NCBI RefSeq assembly: GCF_016767715.1
Contig: NZ_CP050145.1
Span: forward strand, 3,224,001-3,288,000
Source of the DNA: Mycobacteroides chelonae
GTDB taxonomy: Bacteria > Actinomycetota > Actinomycetes > Mycobacteriales > Mycobacteriaceae
Reading direction: 5' to 3'
Length of the DNA: 64,000 bases
In this document: in pieces, positions 1 to 9,336 of the stretch
Position numbering within the stretch: the first letter of the stretch is position 1
How the letters are laid out: each line of letters opens with the position of its first letter
Notes under the pieces: model-generated
Databases searched by the model: none
Told to the model about the DNA's origin: nothing
Seen by the model: only the letters and a program-made list of their open reading frames with translations
Made by a program: the position numbers and the translations under genes

Positions 1-424
1 GGAAGTCCGCCGACGGCAAGGCAATTCCCAGTCCACTGACCCCCGCCACCCACAACGAGTTGTTCTGCATGAACCCTCGCACTCGCCTCGCGACCTTGTC
101 GGCCAAGCCCGCCCGCGGCGCACGCGGAGCGGCGGCAGGTCGACGGATCGAGGCCGTGATGGCCAGCACCGCCGCTACCAACAGGGCCAGAACGCCAAGC
201 GCGACTTGGATATAGGGCCCCGAAACATCGGCCTGTCCCATCGGGGACACCCGAAGGACAAACAACAGCGTCAGTCCGAGGCTCAACCCCATGACGAATG
301 CACCGCACAGGAACACGAACAGCTGCAGCAGCGGTCGCGGCCTGTTCAACATCAGGACTGTCAGTCCCAGTCGGGTGGGCTCAACGCTCACACCAAGTGC
401 CATCAATAAGACGATGGTCCACAT
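1..424 (-). CDS. GAP-family (GPL/sulfolipid-addressing) membrane protein, C-terminus cut by window edge
   Basis: The frame opens with ATG at 424, two bases after the papA stop, and runs off the left edge after 141 codons with no stop. The N-terminus reads MWTIVLLMALGVSVEPTRLG, followed by a short Arg/Pro turn (NRPRPLLQLF) and hydrophobic segments at roughly residues 1-20, 36-60 and 75-97. This is the pattern of the mycobacterial GAP/Sap family (SfLAP), integral membrane proteins needed for translocation or surface exposure of glycopeptidolipids, sulfolipid and similar lipids. Position as the last visible gene of a pks-papA-gap operon fits that role. The substrate is not known from sequence. 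It could equally be called a sulfolipid-1-addressing homologue. Confidence 0.85.
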   Translation of the reverse strand, partial: MWTIVLLMALGVSVEPTRLGLTVLMLNRPRPLLQLFVFLCGAFVMGLSLGLTLLFVLRVSPMGQADVSGPYIQVALGVLALLVAAVLAITASIRRPAAAPRAPRAGLADKVARRVRGFMQNNSLWVAGVSGLGIALPSADF

Positions 425-426
425 GA

Positions 427-1842
427 CTACCGCGCGTGCACAGCGTCATTCTGCTCGCAAACCCGTGCGAACGTGGACTTCACGAGGTCTACGTAGCGGG
501 TGATCGACTCCCGCGCGATGGGGTTGTCCGGGTACGCGATCATCAGCGTCGTCTCCGTCGGGAATCGCGAGATGAAGATCGTCAGCTGGTACACCGACTT
601 ACTTTCGGCATACAGACCGATGGGATTGCTCACCAGCAGCGGGTTGGTGAACAACTGCGAAAGTGGCGGAGCACCACCGTCGAAGAAGTTGATCATGGGG
701 TGGTACGGCCGTGGCCAGTTCAGCTCCGGCACCAATTCCAGGACCCGGTAGAAGGGAACATTCACCAGCTGCCTGCCACGGTCAAACGATTCCTGCGCCG
801 CGACGGCTGCCGCACCAAAGGTCCCGTCAACGGGGGCTGTTATCGGCACCAGCCCGGTGAACCATCCCGTCGTGAACATGTCCGCCTCGTCGCGGGCGTC
901 GCTCGGCGTGATGCCGTAATAGGTATCGGTACCGGTCAATTCACGTTCGGCGAATCCGAGAGCGGCCATCACGCCACCGATGAATCGCGCCCCCGCATCG
1001 ATGCAGCGCGACTCGAACTTCAGTGCCTGCTGCTCATCGAGCAGCTGCTCGGTGACGATCGCGGTACCGCAGGGCACACCGTGATCACCCAGCGGCAGCG
1101 GGAAATCCGGGAGGCTGCCGCGGTTGTTCTCGGCGAACTGAGTCCACTCGCGCACCGGTTCGGAATCAGGGGTCAGCCCGGAAAGAAACTCATGCTGCCT
1201 GATGCAGTAGTCGCCGTAGCTGCCCGCGGGCGGAAGCTCGATCGGGGCGCCGCCCTGAACCAGCGCCTTGTATCCCATGAGGATCTCCATGATCAGCAAG
1301 CGCGCAAAAGTCGCATCCAGGTGCAGATGGTCCACACTGAAGTAGAAGGTGAAATGCCCCGAGCTCTGGACGATTCCGAATCGGAAGCAGTCCCATCGGA
1401 AGGGGTCCGGGGTCTCCGAGACCACCATCTCCCGCACCTCGTCGGAGGTTATCTCGCCCAACTTGACCTGGACGAACTCCACGTCGGCTGGGTCGGCGAT
1501 GGTGCGCCGAACGATGTTCTGATCATCGTCGAGCGAGAACCAGCTCCGATACGTGTCGTGTCTCCTCAGGTGGGCATTGATCACATGACCCATGGCCCGC
1601 TTGTCGCACCGCCCCGGCATATCCAAGGTGAAGACGAGCACACGCGAGAAGTCCAGACCCTTGGCGGCCTGCCGCAGATATGTGCGCAGATGCTGCACCT
1701 GCATGAAGCTCGGGGGAACCTCACTCACCGGCGCTTCAAGGGCCTTCGCGTACGAGGCCGGTGAAGGCTGCCAGGTGATCACCGATCCCGCAGACGGCTC
1801 CCACTTGTCGGTCAACGACACCGTTACTGGTCCACCACGCAT
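427..1842 (-). CDS. PapA-type polyketide-associated acyltransferase
   Basis: A 471-aa condensation-domain-like acyltransferase. Family members transfer a PKS-bound or CoA-bound acyl chain onto a sugar or diol hydroxyl during assembly of surface glycolipids. The catalytic motif HxxxD is visible at residues 172-176 (DHLHLDA), with Ala where many relatives have Gly. The frame is open upstream inside the pks, but the start at 1842 is chosen because AAGGGG lies six bases before that ATG and overlaps the pks stop, and because the protein then has normal PapA length. It lies 10 nt downstream of the PKS gene and 2 nt before gap, so the three are surely one operon. Which PapA subfamily (PapA1/A3/A4) it belongs to cannot be settled by eye. 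Confidence 0.9.
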   Translation of the reverse strand: MRGGPVTVSLTDKWEPSAGSVITWQPSPASYAKALEAPVSEVPPSFMQVQHLRTYLRQAAKGLDFSRVLVFTLDMPGRCDKRAMGHVINAHLRRHDTYRSWFSLDDDQNIVRRTIADPADVEFVQVKLGEITSDEVREMVVSETPDPFRWDCFRFGIVQSSGHFTFYFSVDHLHLDATFARLLIMEILMGYKALVQGGAPIELPPAGSYGDYCIRQHEFLSGLTPDSEPVREWTQFAENNRGSLPDFPLPLGDHGVPCGTAIVTEQLLDEQQALKFESRCIDAGARFIGGVMAALGFAERELTGTDTYYGITPSDARDEADMFTTGWFTGLVPITAPVDGTFGAAAVAAQESFDRGRQLVNVPFYRVLELVPELNWPRPYHPMINFFDGGAPPLSQLFTNPLLVSNPIGLYAESKSVYQLTIFISRFPTETTLMIAYPDNPIARESITRYVDLVKSTFARVCEQNDAVHAR

Positions 1843-1852
1843 TTCAATCCCC

Positions 1853-4800
1853 TTAAGACGAAGCGACTTCGGATTCCTGATCGGCCAGCTTGTCGTACAG
1901 ATGCGACGCCAAAGACCGCACTGTCGATACATCAGCCGGACCGATACGGACGCCGGTGTCCGCTTGGATACGGGTACGAATTTCGAGGTTGCCCAATGAG
2001 TCCAGGCCATAATCCGGGAGGGATCGGTCGGGATCGATCGATCGCCGGAGCACCAGGCCCACCTGCTCGGCGACCAGTTTCCGGAGTCGGGTCGGCCACT
2101 CCTCACGCGGCAGCGCGTTGAGCTCATCGAGGAACTTGTTTGTCTCCGTTTGAGATTGACCCGCATCACGGAATGCCTGGGCAAACGGACTGCGCTCGAC
2201 GAAGTCGGCCAGCCACGATATGCCTGCCATCGGCGCATAGGCGGTGTACGCCCGATTGTGCCGAAGCACGGTGTCGAAGGCGTAGGCACCCTCGTCCGGG
2301 AGGATTGCCGCGTCCGCGTTCGCCAGATGCGTGCCCTGCCCGATCTCCGACCAGGCACCCCAAGCGATGACAGTGGCCGGTAAGCCCTGGGCACGTCGCC
2401 AGTGCGTGAATCCGTCCAGCCAGCTGTTGGCCGCCGCGTAGGCACCCTGTCCCGGAGAGCCCACCAGCGCCGCAATCGAGGAGAACGAGCAGAACCAGTC
2501 CAGCGGTTGCTCCGCGGTGGCCTCGTGCAGATTCCAGGCGCCATGTACCTTGGGCCGCCAGTCTCCACGGTCGATCAGTTCGTCGGTGATGTTGGCGAGC
2601 GTGGCATCGTGCACCAGGGCGGCGGCATGCAGCACGCCGCGCACAGGCTTCCCGGTCTCCGTGGCTGCCGCCACCAGACGTTGTGACGTCTCCGGTTCGG
2701 CGATATCGCCAAGCACCACATCGATTTCGATGCCGGCGTGCCGGATCTGCTCAATAGCCTCTACGGCCTCGGGCTTCGGAGCGCTGCGACCGTTGAGGAT
2801 GATCCGGCCGACCCCGGCAGCCGCCAGCTTCTTCGCCAGGAACAAGCCCAGCCCGCCGAGGCCACCGGTGATCACGTACGCACCCTCTCGGCGGAACGCT
2901 GGCGCATGCGACGCCGGGATCACCGCGTCGACCTCGCCCGCCTTAGGCAGGTCCAGAACGAGCTTTCCGGTATGCCCCGCAGCACCCATCACACGGATCG
3001 ACTCCGCCGCCTCTTGCAATGGAGAGGACGAGATCTCCGGCAACGGCAGCACGCCCTCTGCCATCTGCCCGTACAGCGCTGTCAGGGTGCGGTAGATCGC
3101 TTGTGGCCGTGTCTTCGATACCAGGACAAGGTCGACGGCGTGGAACGACAGGTTCCGCCGGAAGGGAAACAGCCCCAGCCGGGTGTCGCCGTAGATGTCA
3201 CGCTTGCCGATTTCGATGAAGCGGCCACCGAAGGTCAGCAGTTCCACTCCGGCCCGTTGCGCGGCACCGGTGAGCGAGTTGAGCACGATGTCCACGCCGT
3301 AGCCGTCGGTGTCACGACGGATCAGGTCTGCGAATTCTGTGCTGCGCGAGTCGTATACGTGCTTGATACCCCAGCTGCGCAACAATTCTCGCCGCTCTTC
3401 GCTGCCCGCGGTGGCGTAAATCTCGGCCCCCGCGGCACGGGCGATGGCAATCGCTGCCTGTCCCACACCACCGGTACCGGAATGGATCAACACCTTGTCC
3501 TCCGCGGAGATCCTGGCGAGTTCATGGAGCCCGTACCAGGCGGTGACATGAGCGCCCGGGACGGCTGCTGCCTCTCTATCGGGCACCTCGGCCGGGAGCG
3601 TCGCGGCAAGGTTGGCATCGACCACGACGAAGCTTCTCCAGGCGCCGGTCGGCGTCATGCCGCCCACGCGGTCACCCACCTGATGCTGGGTGACGCCCTC
3701 ACCGACGGCCGTCACCACGCCCGCGAAGTCGACGCCGAGCTCCTGCCGGCCTTCGAAACTCGAGTACCGGCCGTACACGTTCAGCACGTCGGCGAAGTTG
3801 ATGCTGGTGGCCGTGACCGAGACTTCGATCTGTCCCGGCCCGGGGGCCACCCGATCAAACGCGACGAACCCGAGTGACTGCAGGTCGCCCGGCGTGCGGA
3901 CCTCGAACCGAACTCCCTCATTGTCCGGTGTCGCAACGGTACTGCGCCAGTCGTCGGGGCCGAGCGGACCCAGGTTCAGGCGTGCCCGGTACCAGTGGTC
4001 GTCACGCCATGCGGTCTCGTCCTCTTCCGACCCGGAAGCCAACTCGCCCGCCACGTTCTGGGCGGCGGTGTGGCCGTCGACATCGATGTGCGTGACACGC
4101 AAGTGGGGATACTCGGCGCCGATGACGCGCACCAAGCCCCGCAATCCGGCCTGTTCCAGATTGGTGATGTCGCCGTCGACAACCGTCTGAGCGTTGCGAG
4201 TCACCACGTACAGCCGCGGCGGCTCGCCCGGCAGGTCCACCAATTCGCGGGTGATCCGCACCAGATGCCGAACCTGATCGGCCCCCTGCAGAGCCACCCT
4301 GTCCGCACCTGCGGCGGCCCCGGGGGCGGTGACGACGAGCACACCGTCAAATCCGCCGGCCTCCAGCTGGTCGTACAGAAGCTTCAGTGCCGCAACACGA
4401 TCGGTGTCTGGCCGCCACTGAATCAGCGCCACCTCACTGTTGCGCAGTTTCAGCGCATCGATCAGCTCCGATGCCCACGGGTCCACGGTCTCACCCGTGC
4501 TGACCAGCAGCCACCGGCGCGGCCCGCCCGATACCTCCTCGGGCAACCGCTGCTGCTGCCATTCGATGGCAAGCAGGCGGTTGTTGAGCAGCTGATCGCG
4601 CTGCTCGTCGTCCGAGGCGCCGGTACCGAATCGGAAGCCCCGCACCGCAACCAACACGGCGCCGTTCTCGTCCAGCAGATCGATATCAGCTTCCACCTCG
4701 TTGCCAATCACCTTGGTCACCCGGGTGTAGCAGTACTGCGTGGAACGTGCGGATTCGTAGGCGTGCAGGCTGCGCACACCCTTGGGAAGCGGTAGCGCGT

Positions 4801-7800
4801 TCTTGCTGGCCGCCTGAACATCCGGCAGCGCGATGACGGACTGGAAGCAAGCGTCCAGGAGCGCGGGGTGGACGATGTAACTGCCCTGCTGCGCCCGAAC
4901 ATCCCGAGGCAGTGCCACTTCCGCAAGCACCGACCTGACAGACTCGTCGCCGTGGTACGCGGAGACCAAGCCCTGGAAGGCCGGGCCGTACTGCACTCCC
5001 CGCTCGTCGAACGACTCTCGTAGCTCGTCGCCCGTCGCGCTGTGCGGGTGCTCCGCCCGTAGCGCGGCTAGGTCGTAGGCCACGGGAACATCGGCCTCGT
5101 CACCACTACCCAAGACCGCTGTAGCGCGCTTGACTGTCTCACCTTCGTCGTGGGTATCCACCACGAACTCGAGTACATCCGCAGACTTCGCCGTGGCCGT
5201 AGCCGATATCGGCGTCGTCTCACCCAAGGTCAGCAGCTGTTCGAACGAAATGTCCTGTACCACTGAGCCTTCACCGAATACGGCGGCAGAGGCCGACAGC
5301 GCCATCTCACAGTATGCGGCACCCGGGTACACCGCCACATGACGAACCTGATGGTCCGCGATCCAGGGCTGTGCCTCGGTGCCGACATCGGCCTGCCAGA
5401 TGTGGCGCACAGGCTCCTCGGTCAGTCGCACATATGCGCCGAGCAGCGGGTGGACGGCAACGGTATGGCTGCTCTGGCCCTGCGCCTGCGCAGACAGATC
5501 CAACAGGTACGACTGGCGGGTCCAGCTCGGCAACGGCACATCCACAAGGGCGCCCGCTGGGTAGAGCACCGAGAAGTCCACCGCACCACCGGCTGTATAG
5601 ACGTCTCCCACAAAATCGCGAAGCCCATGCGGCAGCTCCTGCTCGCGGCGCATACCGGCGAGGGCCACCATGGGAATGTCGAGGCTGCGTGCGGTCTGTT
5701 CGGCGGGGTACACCAGCAACGGGTGTGGTGCCAGCTCACCGAAAACGCGGTACCCGTCGTCCAGCGCCGCTTGCACTGCCGCCGCGAACCGTACCGTGTG
5801 ACGCAGGTTGTCCACCCAGTAATCGGCATCCATCACGGGCTTCTCGCGCGGATCGAACGAGACCGAAGAGTACAGCGGCACAACCGGTGTCCGCGGTGAC
5901 AGATCTTCGAGGGCATCGGCAAGATCGTCCAGAATCGGGTCCACCTGCGGTGAATGCGACGCAACGTCGACGGCCACCTCACGGGCCATCAATCCGCGGT
6001 CCGACCACTCCGCGATGAGCTGCCGCACTGTCTCGGTGGCACCACCGACAACCGTCGACTGCGGCGACGCGACCACCGCCAGGACCACATCGTCGATCTC
6101 CCGATCGGCCAGTTCCGCGACCACCTGCTGAGCCGGCAGGTCGACGGAAGCCATGGCGCCAGCTCCCGAGATGCGCAGCATCAACTTCGAACGGCGGCAG
6201 ATCACCTTGACGCCGTCTTCCAACGACAGGGCCTCGGAGACAACCGCGGCTGCCGCCTCGCCCATCGAATGCCCGATGACCGCTCCGGGCTTCACTCCGT
6301 ACGAAGCCATGGCGGCAGCCAATGACACCTGCATGGCGAACAACGTCGGCTGAACCCGGTCGATACCCGTGACCGTCTCCGGCGCCGAGATCGCCTCGCT
6401 AACCGAGAATCCGGACTCCGCCTGGATCAGTGGCTCGAGGCGGGCGATGGTCGCGGCGAATACCGGTTCCTTAGCAAGCAATTCGGCACCCATGGCCGCC
6501 CATTGCGAACCTTGACCGGAGAAGAGCCAGACCGGGCCGCGGTCATCCTCGGCAACCGCCGCCTGATATGGGGCCTCGTCACCGGCAACCTCGCGGAGCC
6601 CGGCCACTAGTTCGTTGACGTCGTTGGCCACCACGGTGGTGCGCACCGGCCGGTGCGCCCTGCGACGTGCCAGGGTGTATCCCACGTCCCCGACCGGGAC
6701 ATCGGCACCTTCAGAGAGCCAGTCGGCCAATCTGCCCGCAGTCCGGCGCAACTCGTCGGCAGACGTCGAAGACACCGGGAAAATCAGCTGCGATCCCAGG
6801 GGCGATTCCACGCTGGTTTCCGCAGACACGGCGGGCGGAGCCTGTTCCACCACCGCGTGGACGTTGGAACCTGACATTCCGTATGCCGATACCCCGGCGC
6901 GCCGCGGGCCCTCGATGTTCTCGGGCCATGGGATAACCGATTGCGGCACAAAAAGGTTCGTTGTGACGCCGGCAAGCTTGTCGGGAATCCCGGTGAAATG
7001 CAGGTTTGGCGGAATCACGCCATGCTCCACCGCGAGAATGATCTTCATCAGTCCCAGCGCACCGGCCGCCGACATGGTGTGCCCAAAGTTGGTCTTCACC
7101 GACCCCACGGCGCAGGGTCCCTCGACTCCATAGACCTGCGCCAGACCCGTGTACTCGATGGGATCGCCCACCGGTGTGCCCGTACCGTGCGCCTCAATGA
7201 GTCCGACGGTGCTGGCGTCCACACCGGCAGCCGCCAGTGCAGTACGGCATGCGGCCGCCTGCGCGTCCGAGGACGGAGTTGACTGATTCACTGTGCGCCC
7301 ATCCTGATTCGACGCCGTGCCCCGCACGATCGCCAGAATCCGGTCCCCGTCTCGCACCGCATCGTCCAGCCGCTTCAGCAGAATCATGACGCAGCCCTCA
7401 GACATCACGAAACCGTCTGCCTCGCCGGTGAATGTGTGGCAGCGCCCGGTCGGAGAGAGCATGCGCTGCTGCGAGGCACCGACATACCTGCGGGGTTCCA
7501 AGACGAGGTTGACACCGCCTGCGAGCACGAGATCACTTTCGCCTGCCGCCAGGCTCTGACATCCCATATGCACAGTCGCCAACCCCGCTGCACACCCGGC
7601 GTCGACCGTCAATGACGGCCCATGCACACCCAGGGCGTAAGAGATGCGCCCCGACGCCATGCAGAAGTTTGTACCCGCGAATCCGTAGGGACCTCCGAGA
7701 TCCGCCGCGTCCGCGGCCACCAACTGATAGTCGTTGTGGGTCACTCCCACGAACACTCCGGTCTGCGAGCCAGCAAGGGTCCGCGGATTGAGGCCCGCAT

Positions 7801-8125
7801 GTTCCACTGCCTGCCAAGATGTTTCGAGCAAAACACGATGCTGAGGATCGATCGAGACGGCCTCACGCTCGTTGATGCTGAAAAAGTCCGCATCGAAGCC
7901 GCCAACGTCATCCAGGAAGGCCCCCCACTTGGAAGGCGACTTGCCGGGCACGCCGGACTCGGGGTCGTAGTACTCACTCAAGTCCCAGCGCGCAGGGGGC
8001 ACCTCAGTAACGAAGTCCTCACCGCGCAGCAGCGCCTCCCAGAACTGTTCGGGCGACTCGATCCCACCCGGAAGCCGGCACCCCAACCCGATAACTGCAA
8101 CTGGGGTCACAGACGCGTTTTTCAT
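1853..8125 (-). CDS. Mas-type fully reducing type I polyketide synthase (KS-AT-DH-ER-KR-ACP)
   Basis: A 2090-aa iterative PKS of mycocerosic-acid-synthase architecture. KS: Cys178 in DAGCAAG, His313 in EAHGTGT, His349 in NFGHT. AT: Ser620 in GHSMGE, with VASH at 721-724 as in Mas-like methylmalonyl-selective ATs. DH: His925 in a [15 protein letters not shown] context. ER: a GGVGQ-type nucleotide loop around residue 1550. KR: GGLGGLG loop plus the [11 protein letters not shown] segment. A C-terminal ACP carries the DSLGN phosphopantetheine site. The likely product is a methyl-branched saturated fatty acid. The start at 8125 is preferred over the longer frame to 8290 because AGGAGG lies 10 nt upstream and the protein then begins at the KS. 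No FadD/FAAL loading partner is inside the window. The KS active-site sequence departs from the usual DTACSS. Confidence 0.93.
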   Translation of the reverse strand: MKNASVTPVAVIGLGCRLPGGIESPEQFWEALLRGEDFVTEVPPARWDLSEYYDPESGVPGKSPSKWGAFLDDVGGFDADFFSINEREAVSIDPQHRVLLETSWQAVEHAGLNPRTLAGSQTGVFVGVTHNDYQLVAADAADLGGPYGFAGTNFCMASGRISYALGVHGPSLTVDAGCAAGLATVHMGCQSLAAGESDLVLAGGVNLVLEPRRYVGASQQRMLSPTGRCHTFTGEADGFVMSEGCVMILLKRLDDAVRDGDRILAIVRGTASNQDGRTVNQSTPSSDAQAAACRTALAAAGVDASTVGLIEAHGTGTPVGDPIEYTGLAQVYGVEGPCAVGSVKTNFGHTMSAAGALGLMKIILAVEHGVIPPNLHFTGIPDKLAGVTTNLFVPQSVIPWPENIEGPRRAGVSAYGMSGSNVHAVVEQAPPAVSAETSVESPLGSQLIFPVSSTSADELRRTAGRLADWLSEGADVPVGDVGYTLARRRAHRPVRTTVVANDVNELVAGLREVAGDEAPYQAAVAEDDRGPVWLFSGQGSQWAAMGAELLAKEPVFAATIARLEPLIQAESGFSVSEAISAPETVTGIDRVQPTLFAMQVSLAAAMASYGVKPGAVIGHSMGEAAAAVVSEALSLEDGVKVICRRSKLMLRISGAGAMASVDLPAQQVVAELADREIDDVVLAVVASPQSTVVGGATETVRQLIAEWSDRGLMAREVAVDVASHSPQVDPILDDLADALEDLSPRTPVVPLYSSVSFDPREKPVMDADYWVDNLRHTVRFAAAVQAALDDGYRVFGELAPHPLLVYPAEQTARSLDIPMVALAGMRREQELPHGLRDFVGDVYTAGGAVDFSVLYPAGALVDVPLPSWTRQSYLLDLSAQAQGQSSHTVAVHPLLGAYVRLTEEPVRHIWQADVGTEAQPWIADHQVRHVAVYPGAAYCEMALSASAAVFGEGSVVQDISFEQLLTLGETTPISATATAKSADVLEFVVDTHDEGETVKRATAVLGSGDEADVPVAYDLAALRAEHPHSATGDELRESFDERGVQYGPAFQGLVSAYHGDESVRSVLAEVALPRDVRAQQGSYIVHPALLDACFQSVIALPDVQAASKNALPLPKGVRSLHAYESARSTQYCYTRVTKVIGNEVEADIDLLDENGAVLVAVRGFRFGTGASDDEQRDQLLNNRLLAIEWQQQRLPEEVSGGPRRWLLVSTGETVDPWASELIDALKLRNSEVALIQWRPDTDRVAALKLLYDQLEAGGFDGVLVVTAPGAAAGADRVALQGADQVRHLVRITRELVDLPGEPPRLYVVTRNAQTVVDGDITNLEQAGLRGLVRVIGAEYPHLRVTHIDVDGHTAAQNVAGELASGSEEDETAWRDDHWYRARLNLGPLGPDDWRSTVATPDNEGVRFEVRTPGDLQSLGFVAFDRVAPGPGQIEVSVTATSINFADVLNVYGRYSSFEGRQELGVDFAGVVTAVGEGVTQHQVGDRVGGMTPTGAWRSFVVVDANLAATLPAEVPDREAAAVPGAHVTAWYGLHELARISAEDKVLIHSGTGGVGQAAIAIARAAGAEIYATAGSEERRELLRSWGIKHVYDSRSTEFADLIRRDTDGYGVDIVLNSLTGAAQRAGVELLTFGGRFIEIGKRDIYGDTRLGLFPFRRNLSFHAVDLVLVSKTRPQAIYRTLTALYGQMAEGVLPLPEISSSPLQEAAESIRVMGAAGHTGKLVLDLPKAGEVDAVIPASHAPAFRREGAYVITGGLGGLGLFLAKKLAAAGVGRIILNGRSAPKPEAVEAIEQIRHAGIEIDVVLGDIAEPETSQRLVAAATETGKPVRGVLHAAALVHDATLANITDELIDRGDWRPKVHGAWNLHEATAEQPLDWFCSFSSIAALVGSPGQGAYAAANSWLDGFTHWRRAQGLPATVIAWGAWSEIGQGTHLANADAAILPDEGAYAFDTVLRHNRAYTAYAPMAGISWLADFVERSPFAQAFRDAGQSQTETNKFLDELNALPREEWPTRLRKLVAEQVGLVLRRSIDPDRSLPDYGLDSLGNLEIRTRIQADTGVRIGPADVSTVRSLASHLYDKLADQESEVASS

Positions 8126-8761
8126 CTTGCTACGTCCTCCTCGCGCACGACAATCTGCCTGTTGGTAGAACCGGAGACAACTAGCAGTAGAACCCGACAA
8201 GGCTAAAGATAGGGTGCGTGAAAGGAATTCGCGACTCGGGAGATCAGGATCACAGCGCCTCGGCTGAAACTGTGAGAAGGCATCGCACATTGACTACTTT
8301 TAGACCCCTACCCCGTTCCCCATTAACAGTGCATTGATAGCCGGGAAACAAGAAATTCACAAATATTTTCATGCTCATAATTGTTTGCCATTGAAGGCGA
8401 TGAACACCCCATCAAACTGCTTAAATGTCACAACATACAGGCTATCAAGTGTTGCCATACGCCAGCATTTCGAGAACATTTAACCCGACCTTCTCTATGA
8501 AATATTTATGCAATTTACTCACCGTGAGCCTAAATTCATCGCTTCCCCTATCAATCAAGATCCAGGCGGGCTTTAGGCAGAAATCGGTGCATACTTGCCA
8601 TTAGTTTTGTGACTGGTGAGGTGGCCGGGCATCCACCGGCGTCGGGCAGAAACGCTCGTGACAAGGCGCGACCCGGTCGCGACGCGAGGTCCGGGCGGGC
8701 AACGGCAAATCACGGCACCCCAAAGGTCCTCATAGTTAGCTCACTCGTGTCGCGCCCCGAA

Positions 8762-8807
8762 CGGAACTGCGGTACCGTCCCGACCATCATGCGGAACTCC
8801 AGTTCCG
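8762..8807. promoter_or_regulatory. Tandem 16-bp inverted repeats, candidate TetR operators
   Basis: Two sites begin with the same CGGAACT half. At 8762-8777 the partner is GGTACCG (imperfect). At 8792-8807 the partner is AGTTCCG, a perfect 7-bp inverted repeat around two bases. Their starts are exactly 30 bp apart, about three helical turns, which would put both on one DNA face. They lie about 100-140 bp before mmpS, whose operon ends with a tetR gene, so autoregulation is the simple reading. This is inference. Confidence 0.55.
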
Positions 8808-8834
8808 TGTAGGGCAAAGATGCCCGTCTCGACC

Positions 8835-8847
8835 AACTGCGGCAGTT
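8835..8847. promoter_or_regulatory. 13-bp palindrome upstream of mmpS
   Basis: AACTGC and GCAGTT flank a single G. The half-site AACTGC is also the inner part of the operator at 8762 (GGAACTGC), so it may be a third, related binding site or the core promoter operator of mmpS, 58 bp before the start codon. Confidence 0.4.
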
Positions 8848-8904
8848 CCATAACATAAGCCCGCCAGTCATCTGCTAATTCCATTGAACACAAAGGGGTT
8901 TGGG

Positions 8905-9336
8905 ATGCTTCGCGTCATAAGACGGGTGTGGATGCCGCTTCTCATCGCCGCGGTACTCGCGATCGGCGGATTCGCAGTGTTACGGGTACGCGGGATTTTC
9001 GGTGCGGATTCCTTCGCCTCCTCTGCCGACAACAACGCCAAAGATGCCGTCCCATACAACCCAAAGACACTCGTATATGAAGTATTTGGAGAACCCGGGG
9101 CCATGGCAGATGTGAACTACTTCAACGAGGATGCGCAGCCGACGCGCGTCGACGCCGTGCAGCTGCCATGGTCGTTCAAGATCGTCTCGATCTTGCCGTC
9201 GTTGAGTGGGAACATCGTGGCCCAAGGCAACGGCGACACAATCGGTTGCCGGATCATCGTCAATGGCGAGGTCAAGGTGGAGCGAGTTTCCAACGAACAC
9301 AACGCCTACATCTACTGCCTGGTGAAGTCCGCATGA
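8905..9336 (+). CDS. MmpS family membrane protein
   Basis: A 143-aa MmpS: one N-terminal membrane helix (about residues 8-26), then a small periplasmic beta domain with the family's YEVFG start (near residue 60) and a conserved C-terminal pair of Cys (GCRI and YIYC). MmpS proteins pair with MmpL transporters and assist lipid or siderophore export. The ATG at 8905 is chosen over the in-frame TTG at 8884 because AAAGGGG lies six bases upstream. The stop overlaps the mmpL start as ATGA. The substrate is inferred only from the neighbouring PKS operon. MmpS4/5-like export of drugs or siderophores is the alternative. Confidence 0.88.
   Translation: MLRVIRRVWMPLLIAAVLAIGGFAVLRVRGIFGADSFASSADNNAKDAVPYNPKTLVYEVFGEPGAMADVNYFNEDAQPTRVDAVQLPWSFKIVSILPSLSGNIVAQGNGDTIGCRIIVNGEVKVERVSNEHNAYIYCLVKSA

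Larger units (their letters stand above)
8126..8904. promoter_or_regulatory. Divergent intergenic region between pks operon and mmpS operon
   Basis: About 780 bp without a convincing gene separates the leftward pks and the rightward mmpS. By hand count 8341-8520 is about 38% G+C, far below the surrounding coding DNA, a typical target for Lsr2-type silencing and promoter location. The right-hand part (8760-8850) holds three palindromic sites described separately. The short frame at 8609-8812 lacks coding character. Confidence 0.7.

Noticed and set aside
436-1764. 442-aa frame on the + strand opposite papA
   Set aside because: Composition rich in His/Arg/Gln with no family signal; it is the antisense shadow of a clear PapA gene.
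1843-2568. Long upstream extension of the papA frame (713 aa)
   Set aside because: It lies inside the pks gene in another frame and consists of low-complexity Arg/Ser translation. The ATG at 1842 has a ribosome site and gives normal PapA length.
8609-8812. 67-aa frame in the pks/mmpS gap
   Set aside because: No ribosome site, no domain, and it overlaps the candidate operators.
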